From contig CANQUQ010000001.1 of the NCBI GenBank assembly GCA_947627115.1, positions 248,001 to 312,000 on the forward strand: a stretch of DNA of 64,000 nucleotides, read 5' to 3'. Numbering within the stretch: position 1 is the stretch's first letter; the number at the start of each line of letters is the position of its first letter. Shown here piece by piece: positions 35,557 through 46,983 of this stretch. This DNA comes from an uncultured Acetatifactor sp. GTDB lineage: Bacteria; Bacillota; Clostridia; Lachnospirales; Lachnospiraceae. The translations under genes were made by a program, and so were the position numbers. Under the pieces are notes generated by a model. It ran no database searches. It saw nothing but the letters and a program-made list of their open reading frames with translations, and was not told the DNA's origin.

Positions 35557-36951
35557 TTAAAATCCTATGGACTTTAAGAACAATATTACCAGCATGACAG
35601 GAGCGATGAACTTTATCATTACCGTGTACAGCTTTTTTCTGCCCATCCTGGTCCCTGTCTTCTCCACCTCGTCTATGACCGTTTTCGGCTTTACGATCCA
35701 TCCGATCAGGATACAGGTGCCGATGGCCACCAGAGGCATTAGGATATTATTGCTCGCATAATCCATAACATCCAGGACCTGCGCCGTGGCGCCGTTGGGC
35801 AGCTTCAGCTCAAAGTACAGCGCATTGTAGCCCAGGCAGACGATCAGGCCGGCCGCCAGCGCGATTGCCGTCTCCACTGCAGCCGCCTTTGTCCTCGACA
35901 GGTGGAACTCATCCATAAAGCTCGAAACCACTGCCTCCATCACCGACACGGCGCTGGTGAGAGCGGCAAAGAGCACCATGGCAAAGAACAGGACGCCCAC
36001 CACGTTTCCGATCCAACCCATGGAAAGGAACACCTTGGGCATGGTGACGAACATGAGACCCGGACCGGACGCCTGCATTCCCTCCGTTCCGGCAAAGGTA
36101 AACACCGCCGGGATTACCATGACACCTGCCAGAAAAGCGACGGCGGTATCAAAGAACTCGATCTGATTGATGGATTTTTTGATATCCGCGTCGTCATGCA
36201 CGTAGGAGCCGTAGGCGATCATAATTCCCATGGCGACGCTCAGACTGAAGAAGAGCTGTCCCATGGCATCCAGAAGTATCGTCAGGAACCGGGGCAGCGT
36301 CATATCCTGAAGGCTGGGGATAACGTATATTCCGAGTCCCTGCAGACCGGTCCTGGTGACGCCGGCCTCATCCGTATGGCTGATGGTGAGGGAGAAGACG
36401 GCGATGATGACTACCAGAACAAGCAGGATCGGCATAAGGACCTTGGACGAAGATTCGATTCCTTTATTGACGCCCCGGAACACGACGAAGGCCACCGCGA
36501 ACAAAAACACCAGCAGCATGACAATGGGCTCCGCCTGCGAGGTGATAAAGCCCGTAAAGTATCCGTCCTCCGCCGCCTGGGCACCGTTCCCCGTCAGATA
36601 TACCAGAAGATATTTGATCACCCAGCCGCCGATGGCACAGTAGTAGGGCAGGATGATTACCGGGACCAGACAGGCGATCACGCCCAGGCCCTTCCATTTA
36701 CTGTGCAGCTTCCCATATGCCGTCAGGGGACTCTGCTTTGTCTTCCGCCCGATGGCCACCTCCGTGATCAACAGTGTAAAACCAAAGGTCAGCGCAAGAA
36801 TAATGTAGACGATGAGGAACATGCCTCCCCCGTCCTTGGCTGCCAGGTAGGGAAATCTCCAGATATTTCCCAGGCCGACGGCGCTCCCCGCCGCCGCAAG
36901 CACAAAACCGATAGAACCTGTAAATGAATTCCTCTTTTTTTCCGTTTCCAT
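35557..36951 (-). CDS. Sodium-dependent (NSS/SNF family) transporter
   Basis: SFTGSIGFVLAAAGSAVGLGNIWRFPYLAAKDGGGMFLIVYII...; multiple TM helices. Confidence 0.95.
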   Translation of the reverse strand: METEKKRNSFTGSIGFVLAAAGSAVGLGNIWRFPYLAAKDGGGMFLIVYIILALTFGFTLLITEVAIGRKTKQSPLTAYGKLHSKWKGLGVIACLVPVIILPYYCAIGGWVIKYLLVYLTGNGAQAAEDGYFTGFITSQAEPIVMLLVFLFAVAFVVFRGVNKGIESSSKVLMPILLVLVVIIAVFSLTISHTDEAGVTRTGLQGLGIYVIPSLQDMTLPRFLTILLDAMGQLFFSLSVAMGIMIAYGSYVHDDADIKKSINQIEFFDTAVAFLAGVMVIPAVFTFAGTEGMQASGPGLMFVTMPKVFLSMGWIGNVVGVLFFAMVLFAALTSAVSVMEAVVSSFMDEFHLSRTKAAAVETAIALAAGLIVCLGYNALYFELKLPNGATAQVLDVMDYASNNILMPLVAIGTCILIGWIVKPKTVIDEVEKTGTRMGRKKLYTVMIKFIAPVMLVILFLKSIGF

Positions 36952-37152
36952 AAATCCCCCTTCATATGTGCGTCATGCGTTATGTATCCTAATTATAATC
37001 AAACTTCCTTCATATTTCAACCGGACTTATCCCGACAATTCTTTTACCGGAATTTTTTTAACTAATCCCCGCAAATTTTTTAAAGGTTATTGTGATTTTT
37101 CTGATTTCTTATATAATGGAATGAGAGAAAAAGACATCGGGAGGATATACGA

Positions 37153-40380
<3,228 letters not shown>

Positions 40381-40392
40381 TACAATAAGAAG

Positions 40393-40435
40393 GGGTGAAG
40401 GCCTCATCTTCCGGGTGAAGATGAGGCCTTCACCC
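40393..40435. terminator. Perfect 19-bp hairpin between convergent carB and ABC permease
   Basis: GGGTGAAGGCCTCATCTTC-CGGGT-GAAGATGAGGCCTTCACCC. Confidence 0.75.
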
Positions 40436-40437
40436 TG

Positions 40438-42417
40438 TTATCTTCTCACGATCCTGTAATAAGTCCTGGCGGTCAGGCCGTAGATCAATACATACATGAC
40501 CATGAACACCAGATAGCACACGATCGTACAGAGCAGGAAAAGCCTCGTGTTGACCATGTTCATCAGCTTCAGCACCAGCGTGATCAGCGGAAATGCCACG
40601 GCCACATGAATACCGGCCACCGCTAACGGCAGGAAAAATACCGTCAGCACCTGGGAATGTATCGCACTGCGGACCTCCTTGGGCGTCATACCCACCTTCT
40701 GGAGGATCGCAAATCGTTCCCTGTCCTCATATCCTTCGGAGATCTGCTTGTAATAGATGATCAGCACGGTGGCCATGATGAACAGCAGGCCCAGACAGAT
40801 GCCCAGGAAAAAGATTCCTCCATACAGGCTCATAAAGGAAGCCCTGCTGCCGATGCGCGTCTCAACATACCCGTTCAGCCCATAGGCTGATACGGCCTGT
40901 GCTATGCCGGCGTACAGCCGGTTCAGATGCTCGTCGTCCGCGGAAGTGTCAAGACCGTAGTAGGTGCTGATCAGATCGCTCTCTCCGGTCTGCTGCCCGG
41001 CAGCTTCCGCCAGCTCTTTAAAATCCTCCTCTCGTACCACACAGCAATAGCTGTTCATGACATGATTCCCTATCCTTCCTTCGACCGGGAACCTTTCCAA
41101 TCTCTCTGCGATCCGAAAGTCCGTGCCGAACAGACTCACGGTATCCCTCGCGTATTTTTCGCGGCCGGAATAAAAGAGCATCTCCTTTTCCCCAAGAATA
41201 CGGTCCTCCCCGGCGAAGGCATTGTAATCGGAGAGCGGAATGAACTCCAGCAGACGAAAGGCATTGGGATCCGATATATTCACCAGAGAGCTGTCCGTGA
41301 CGAACTCTCCGTCCTGCCATGCCACGGTAAAGTTCATGTCGGAATATCGGATCCTGTCTGTCACAGACACGCCCGTTTCCGCGCAGAGCGCATCGATCTG
41401 TGAGAACAGCTCCTCGTTCCGGGAGGGCGTTTCCTTGGAATAGATCCCGAAATCATTGGGATATCTGGTGCGGATCAGGTCTTCCATTCCCACCATCATA
41501 CAGGAGGTGGAGGACACCATGATCAGCACCATGGTGGAGAGAATACAGATATTGGCAAGTCCCACCGCATTTTGCTTCATGCGGTAGATCATACCGGACA
41601 CGCTGATAAAATGCTTTGTCCTGTAATAGAAATTCCGATTCATCCTAAGCAGCTTCAGAAGCGTGATGCTGCCTGCGGTAAACAGCAGGTAAGTGCCGAC
41701 AATGACCAGGATCACCGCCACAAAAAAGTAGCTGACCGCCGCCACCGGATTGGTGATGGTCAGTGCCATATGATAGCCGGCTCCCATGGCCGCCGCGCCC
41801 GCCAGCGCCAGGAACCACTTGGCCTTCGGCTCCTTTTCTCCCACGTTCCCTCCCCGGAGCAGCTCGATGGGACGGGCCGTTCCCACCGTGAACACGGACT
41901 TTACATAGATGAGAAGGAAAAGAATGCCGAAAAGGATCCCTGTGTCGGCGAAGGTCCTTTTTGAGAGAAAGAATCCCAGCGTCGCTCCGTTTCCCATGGC
42001 CCTTGTGATCAGCAGGAACATGGCCTTGTCCAGCGCCACTCCGAAGATCAGTCCCAGCCCCAGACTGACGGCGGTAAGGATCAGTGTTTCCAGGAAAAGT
42101 ATCAGCGCAAGATGCTTTTTCTCCATTCCCAGTATATTAAAAAGTCCGAATTCCTTTTTCCTGCGCCTGATCAGGAAGCTGTTGGTATAGAACAGGAAGA
42201 TACAGGCAAAAATTCCGATAATTTTGCTCCCCAGTTCCATTACGTACATGACCGTGGCCGCCCCGGAGACAAATTCCAGGCCCGGATTCAGGGACAGCGA
42301 TCTGACCAGATAGAACATGGTCACCGTGACGATGCAGGTAATGAGATAAGGCAGGTAGGTCCTGCTGTTCTTGCGGATATTGTTCAGGGCAAGCCGTGTA
42401 TAAAAACCGATTCTCAT
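40438..42417 (-). CDS. Bce-type ABC transporter permease (FtsX-like)
   Basis: FYTRLALNNIRKNSRTYLPYLITCIVTVTMFYLV...RRRKKEFGLFNILGMEKKHLALILFLETLIL...EDRERFAILQKVGMTPKEVRSAIHSQVLTVFFLPL. Confidence 0.92.
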   Translation of the reverse strand: MRIGFYTRLALNNIRKNSRTYLPYLITCIVTVTMFYLVRSLSLNPGLEFVSGAATVMYVMELGSKIIGIFACIFLFYTNSFLIRRRKKEFGLFNILGMEKKHLALILFLETLILTAVSLGLGLIFGVALDKAMFLLITRAMGNGATLGFFLSKRTFADTGILFGILFLLIYVKSVFTVGTARPIELLRGGNVGEKEPKAKWFLALAGAAAMGAGYHMALTITNPVAAVSYFFVAVILVIVGTYLLFTAGSITLLKLLRMNRNFYYRTKHFISVSGMIYRMKQNAVGLANICILSTMVLIMVSSTSCMMVGMEDLIRTRYPNDFGIYSKETPSRNEELFSQIDALCAETGVSVTDRIRYSDMNFTVAWQDGEFVTDSSLVNISDPNAFRLLEFIPLSDYNAFAGEDRILGEKEMLFYSGREKYARDTVSLFGTDFRIAERLERFPVEGRIGNHVMNSYCCVVREEDFKELAEAAGQQTGESDLISTYYGLDTSADDEHLNRLYAGIAQAVSAYGLNGYVETRIGSRASFMSLYGGIFFLGICLGLLFIMATVLIIYYKQISEGYEDRERFAILQKVGMTPKEVRSAIHSQVLTVFFLPLAVAGIHVAVAFPLITLVLKLMNMVNTRLFLLCTIVCYLVFMVMYVLIYGLTARTYYRIVRR

Positions 42418-42418
42418 A

Positions 42419-43186
42419 CTACGCCTCCCTTACACTCTGTGTGGCCAGCAGCGTCAGGGTATCGGATATTTTCTGATACATCTGCTCACTGGTACTCTCG
42501 CCCCGGTATATCTGATGGAACACCTCGCCGTCCTTGATGAACAGCACCCGGCCGGCGTGACTGGCCGCTCTGGTGGAGTGAGTCACCATCAGGATCGTCT
42601 GGCCCTCCCTGTTGATCTCCCCGAACACCCGCAGGAGTCCCGTGGTAGACCTGGAGTCAAGGGCACCGGTGGGCTCATCGGCCAAGATCAGCCTGGGATT
42701 CGTGATCAGAGCTCTGGCCACAGCCGCACGCTGCTTCTGACCGCCGGACACCTCGTAGGGAAATTTTTCCAGTATATCCGTGATGCCCAGCTTGGATGCA
42801 ATGGGGGTCAGGCGCGCCTTCATTTCCCTCACGCTCTTGCGGCCAAGCACCAGAGGAAGAAAAATGTTGTCTTTGATGCTGAAGGTATCCAACAGATTGA
42901 ACTCCTGAAAGACGAAGCCCAGATGATCCCGGCGAAAGGCTGCGATCTCCCGCTCCTTCACCAGGCTCAGATCCTTGCCGTCCAACATCACCTTCCCTCC
43001 CGTCGGCCTGTCCAGCGCCGCCAGAATATTCAGCAGGGTCGTCTTGCCGGACCCGGACTCTCCCATGATCGCTACATACTCTCCCTGCTCTACCGAAAAA
43101 GAGACATTGGTCAGCGCCTGTACCTGGTTCCCGCCGAACCGTGTGGTATATACTTTCTTCAGACATGAGACCTCCAATATCGCCAT
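42419..43186 (-). CDS. ABC transporter ATP-binding protein (Bce/LolD-type)
   Basis: EYVAIMGESGSGKTTLLNILAALDRPTGGKVMLDGKDL...EVSGGQKQRAAVARALITNPRLILADEPTGALDSRS. Confidence 0.97.
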   Translation of the reverse strand: MAILEVSCLKKVYTTRFGGNQVQALTNVSFSVEQGEYVAIMGESGSGKTTLLNILAALDRPTGGKVMLDGKDLSLVKEREIAAFRRDHLGFVFQEFNLLDTFSIKDNIFLPLVLGRKSVREMKARLTPIASKLGITDILEKFPYEVSGGQKQRAAVARALITNPRLILADEPTGALDSRSTTGLLRVFGEINREGQTILMVTHSTRAASHAGRVLFIKDGEVFHQIYRGESTSEQMYQKISDTLTLLATQSVREA

Positions 43187-43233
43187 ATTATGACCTCCTT
43201 AGTTTTCAGCGTTCCCGCGTAATGTTACCTGTA

Positions 43234-43296
43234 ATATAACAAAACGGCCGCTTGTCCGACATCGAATCATGTGACATTCCGGCCGTTTCATGTGAC
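43234..43296 (-). promoter_or_regulatory. Putative response-regulator-controlled promoter of the Bce-like ABC operon
   Basis: Two GTCACATGA direct repeats (43267-43275, 43288-43296; 21-bp period) upstream of TATATT on the minus strand; flanking AACGGCCG/CGGCCGTT inverted repeat. Confidence 0.5.
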
Positions 43297-43324
43297 GTTT
43301 TTGTAAGGTCCTTTGCGCCTGTCC

Positions 43325-44338
43325 TTATTCTATGGCAAGGGGGTCCTTTTTCAGATCCAGAAAGAATGTGGTGCCTTTTCCCGGCTGCGACTGTACGCTG
43401 ATACCGATGCCCAGCTTTGCGGCGGTCTGTCTGCAGAGATACAGTCCCAGGCCGGTGGCCTTCTTGTCCGTTCTGCCGTGACCGCCGGTGAACCCCTTCT
43501 CAAAAATGCGGGGCAGATCCTCCGGCGCAATCCCCATGCCCGTATCCGACACGGACAGTATCCTGTCCGCAGTGACCGACACGGTAACGGTCCCCCTTCT
43601 GGTGTATTTCACCGCATTGGACAGAAGCTGCTCCAGAATGAACAGAAGCCATTTTTCGTCCGTCAGCACGCTCATCTGCACCGGCTCGTAGACCAGACGG
43701 ATCCTGCATCTGACGAACTGGGACGCATACTTGCGGATAGCCTGTTTGATGATCGTATCCAGATCGTATTCCTGAAATACAAAGTCGGTCTGGCTGCTGC
43801 CCAGCCTTATGTAGGAGAGCACCATTTCCACATACTGTTCGATCCTGAAAAGCTCAGCCAGAAGCTCCCTGTGCTCCTCGGTGTCCTCGCTCTGCAGATT
43901 CATGCGCATCACCGCGATGGGCGTTTTGATCTGGTGGACCCAGGTAGTGTAATAATCGAGACTCTCCTGCCGCTCCTTCTGCCAGTCCGCGGCAAGCGCG
44001 GTATTGATCCTGCCGAGAGCGCATATCATCTCCTGGTAGTCCTTTTCCGGAACGGTCCGCGCTTCGGGAAGATGTTCATATTCCAGCCCGACATTGGGCA
44101 GGATCTGCCGCCGGCATCGGTGATCCCTGACAAAGACTGCAAATCTGATTCCCGCCGCGACCGTTACCGCAAGAACGCACAGCGCCGTTGCATAAAGATA
44201 GACCTCCGGTTCCACGGCATACAGCGCCAGTATCGTGGCGTAGATTGCAAAGAACAGTAAGAGCATCATTGCCGTTCCGCGGTACTGCCACAGAAAGCTC
44301 CCCGGCAGCCGATACCACTTTTCCTTTTCCATGGGCAT
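43325..44338 (-). CDS. Bce-type sensor histidine kinase
   Basis: TTWVHQIKTPIAVMRMNLQSED...WLLFILEQLLSNAVKYTRRGTVTVSVTADRILSVSDTGMGIAPEDLPRIFEKGFTGGHGRTDKKATGLGLYLC. Confidence 0.95.
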   Translation of the reverse strand: MPMEKEKWYRLPGSFLWQYRGTAMMLLLFFAIYATILALYAVEPEVYLYATALCVLAVTVAAGIRFAVFVRDHRCRRQILPNVGLEYEHLPEARTVPEKDYQEMICALGRINTALAADWQKERQESLDYYTTWVHQIKTPIAVMRMNLQSEDTEEHRELLAELFRIEQYVEMVLSYIRLGSSQTDFVFQEYDLDTIIKQAIRKYASQFVRCRIRLVYEPVQMSVLTDEKWLLFILEQLLSNAVKYTRRGTVTVSVTADRILSVSDTGMGIAPEDLPRIFEKGFTGGHGRTDKKATGLGLYLCRQTAAKLGIGISVQSQPGKGTTFFLDLKKDPLAIE

Positions 44339-44342
44339 CTCC

Positions 44343-45014
44343 TCACTCGATAATGTAACCGTTTCCGACCTTTGTGGTGATAAATCCTTCCAGCCCTATA
44401 TTCTCCAGCTTTTTCCGGAGCCGGGCAATATTCACCGTCAGCGTGTTCTCCTCCACATAGCTGTCTGTCTGCCAGAGCCTTGTCATCAGCGTGTCTCTGC
44501 TGACCACCTTTCCCTTGTTCTCAAGAAGCGTCTGCAGAATGCGGAATTCATTCTTTGTCAGCTCCACACGCTCCTCCCGGAACGTCAGGGAGGTGTCATT
44601 GAGATTCAGGACCGCTCCCCGGTGCTCCAGAGCGGGAACCTTTCCCACCATATCGTAAGTCCTCCGCAGCAGGGCCTGTATCTTTGCCATCATGACGCTG
44701 GGATCCACCGGCTTGGGGATAAAGTCGTCCCCGCCCATATTCATGGCCATGACTATGTTCATGTTGTCAGATGCAGAGGAGATAAAGATCACAGGCACGC
44801 CGGAGATCTTCCTTATCTCGCTGCACCAATGGTATCCGTTGAAGAACGGCAGCACAATATCCATGAGCACCATATGGGGATCGTACCCCACAAAGGCGGA
44901 GAGCACGTCCTGAAAATCCTCCACCAGTCTTACCTCGTTCCCCCACGATTCGATCTGTTTCTTCATGGCTGACGCCATGGAAAAATCGTCCTCAACGATC
45001 AATATCCGATACAT
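44343..45014 (-). CDS. OmpR-family response regulator
   Basis: MYRILIVEDDFSMASAMKKQIESWGNEV...HMVLMDIVLPFFNGYHWCSEIR...; SD AAGGAG before ATG 45014. Confidence 0.95.
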   Translation of the reverse strand: MYRILIVEDDFSMASAMKKQIESWGNEVRLVEDFQDVLSAFVGYDPHMVLMDIVLPFFNGYHWCSEIRKISGVPVIFISSASDNMNIVMAMNMGGDDFIPKPVDPSVMMAKIQALLRRTYDMVGKVPALEHRGAVLNLNDTSLTFREERVELTKNEFRILQTLLENKGKVVSRDTLMTRLWQTDSYVEENTLTVNIARLRKKLENIGLEGFITTKVGNGYIIE

Positions 45015-45130
45015 GACCCTCTCCTTTACCGCGGATCTGAGCTCGTACAAAGCTCTCACAGATCTCGCACAGCCTATCATCCATGATTGTATCATATTTT
45101 TTCCTGTGAGGATAGATTCATAGGCAATGT

Positions 45131-45625
45131 TCAGTTTATCGTCACCGTGAAGGTGAGCGTGTCGGTATAGCTCCCCGCATAAGATGCGTGCTCCGTGTCC
45201 AGATCGGTGACGAACTCCAGAATGGCCCAGCCTGACTTTTCTCCGGCGGCCACCTTCAGTATATTAAAGCTGTTCTGCTTCGGAACCGCATTGGAATTCA
45301 CCAGAAGACTGTATTCGATATACCCTTCCCCGTGGGTCATCTTAAAATGATTGGAGCTTGCAATATTCACGGAAAGCGTGCTGCCCTCGCTCAATACGAT
45401 ATTGTTGACCTGAAGAGGTCTCTCGATCCTTTTTTCGGAATCGGTAAATGTTACGCTGGCCGGGATCGTTACTGTGTAAGCCACGCCGGCATCGTATCCC
45501 ACCGTAATATTTCCGCTCTTTTCCCCGGAGTCCTGCGTTATGATGTTCCCTGAGGATACCAGCCACAGGGACGGACTGGTCAGGAGCAGGACCGCGGCCA
45601 GGACAATGGCTGACAGCTTCTTCAT
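45131..45625 (-). CDS. Secreted protein of unknown function (adhesin/WxL-like beta fold suspected)
   Basis: Signal peptide MKKLSAIVLAAVLLLTSPSLWLVSSG; GVAYTVTIPASVTFTDSEKRIERPLQVNNIVLSEGSTLSVNIASS...YTDTLTFTVTIN. Confidence 0.65.
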   Translation of the reverse strand: MKKLSAIVLAAVLLLTSPSLWLVSSGNIITQDSGEKSGNITVGYDAGVAYTVTIPASVTFTDSEKRIERPLQVNNIVLSEGSTLSVNIASSNHFKMTHGEGYIEYSLLVNSNAVPKQNSFNILKVAAGEKSGWAILEFVTDLDTEHASYAGSYTDTLTFTVTIN

Positions 45626-45660
45626 GATATTCCCCTTTCTGTTTTCTATTGTTTTTTATG

Positions 45661-46209
45661 TCAGTCAACGATGAGCCTGATTCTCATGTCGGCGTTGTTG
45701 GTAGGCGTTTTCTCCTCATTCATCCGGTACGGCTGGACATGGATCACCGCCTCGTACACGCCCTTTTCCAGACTGCGGGAAAGCGTTATCCGGCGAATGT
45801 GCTTTCCCGGCTCCACGAGTCCTGAGGTATACAGCACCTCATAGCCCTGTCCATCGCCGCCGTACAACCTCAGTTCAAAGGTCAGATAATAAAGCTGTGC
45901 ATTTTCGTCCGGATTAAAAAAATCCACTGCTGCCTCTCTTTTATCCGCGGAAACGGTCACGGATTCCCGACCTGCAATGACCACTCCCCTCTCCGCATTA
46001 TCATTATTTTCATGCCGCGGATCCTCCTCCGCATCCGGATCGAGGACAAGATCCACTCCGCCGCTCATCCCACCGGAGGGGCCGGGAATCTCTATCCTGT
46101 CCCTGCCGTACCGCGCTCTCTGTACCAGCAGGATCCCTATCATGATGAGGAACAGCAACAGGAACAATAATAGTATAAGAAGCAAAAACAACCTGCTCTT
46201 GCGACGCAT
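45661..46209 (-). CDS. Membrane-anchored extracellular protein of unknown function
   Basis: TM SRLFLLLILLLFLLLFLIMIGILLV; conserved-looking C-terminus YEAVIHVQPYRMNEEKTPTNNADMRIRLIVD. Confidence 0.7.
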   Translation of the reverse strand: MRRKSRLFLLLILLLFLLLFLIMIGILLVQRARYGRDRIEIPGPSGGMSGGVDLVLDPDAEEDPRHENNDNAERGVVIAGRESVTVSADKREAAVDFFNPDENAQLYYLTFELRLYGGDGQGYEVLYTSGLVEPGKHIRRITLSRSLEKGVYEAVIHVQPYRMNEEKTPTNNADMRIRLIVD

Positions 46210-46285
46210 ATCCGTTCTCCCGAAACACCGTTCATATGATCTCTCACAGTATGGTATGACATCATTTTACAAATAGTTACAAAAA

Positions 46286-46323
46286 ACCGCTGAAATTTCC
46301 GATGGAACGGAAATCTCAGCGGT
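46286..46323 (-). terminator. Rho-independent terminator downstream of the adhesin-like pair's neighbour
   Basis: Minus strand ACCGCTGAGATTTCCG-TTCCAT-CGGAAATTTCAGCGGTTTTTT. Confidence 0.8.
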
Positions 46324-46342
46324 CATATACATTTTCACACCG

Positions 46343-46939
46343 TCACACGTCTATTTCAAAAATATACTTCTCAAAGGCATTGATGACCTGTGTCTCATTA
46401 TAGGTGCATGTACGGGGATATCTCCTGCCGTAGTTCATATGTACATGCCCATGGACGAAGTATGCCGGTCTGTATTTGTCGAGCAGGAACCGAAACGCCT
46501 CGAAGCCTCTGTGGGGAAGATCTTCGCCATCGTTGAGGTTATAGGCGGGCGCATGGGTCAGAAGGATATCGAACCCTCCGTGGTACTTCAGCTTCAGCCA
46601 GAGCTTCCGCACACGCCAGCGCATCTGGGCCGGCGTATACTGGTGCTCGCCGGGCTTGTAGCGCATGGAGCCTCCCAGTCCCAATATGCGCACTCCGTTG
46701 TGGACGTAGATCTTATCCTCGATGCAGATACAGCCGTCCGGCGAGACCTGCTCGTACCGGTCATCGTGATTGCCGTGTACGTACAGGATCGGGGCATGGG
46801 TGAAGGTGGCCAGAAAGGACAGATACTGCGGTTTTAAGTCGCCGCAGGAGAGTATCAGATCGATCCCTTCCAGATAACTCTTATCAAAGTAATCCCACAA
46901 TAATTTAGATTCTTGGTCCGCAATCGCCATGATCTTCAT
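46343..46939 (-). CDS. Metallophosphoesterase
   Basis: MKIMAIADQESKLLWDYF...GIDLILSCGDLKPQYLSFLATFTHAPILYVHGNHDDRYE...DILLTHAPAYNLNDGEDLPHRGFEAFRFLLDKYRPAYFVHGHVHMNYG. Confidence 0.93.
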   Translation of the reverse strand: MKIMAIADQESKLLWDYFDKSYLEGIDLILSCGDLKPQYLSFLATFTHAPILYVHGNHDDRYEQVSPDGCICIEDKIYVHNGVRILGLGGSMRYKPGEHQYTPAQMRWRVRKLWLKLKYHGGFDILLTHAPAYNLNDGEDLPHRGFEAFRFLLDKYRPAYFVHGHVHMNYGRRYPRTCTYNETQVINAFEKYIFEIDV

Positions 46940-46983
46940 GAAATGTTCCCGCTTTTCTTTGTGACATGTTCCTCTGTTCCGCG

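Noticed and set aside
36960-37150. Pyrimidine attenuator or PyrR site upstream of carB
   Set aside because: Only a plausible -10 (TATAAT near 37113) and SD were seen; no convincing anti-terminator/terminator pair.
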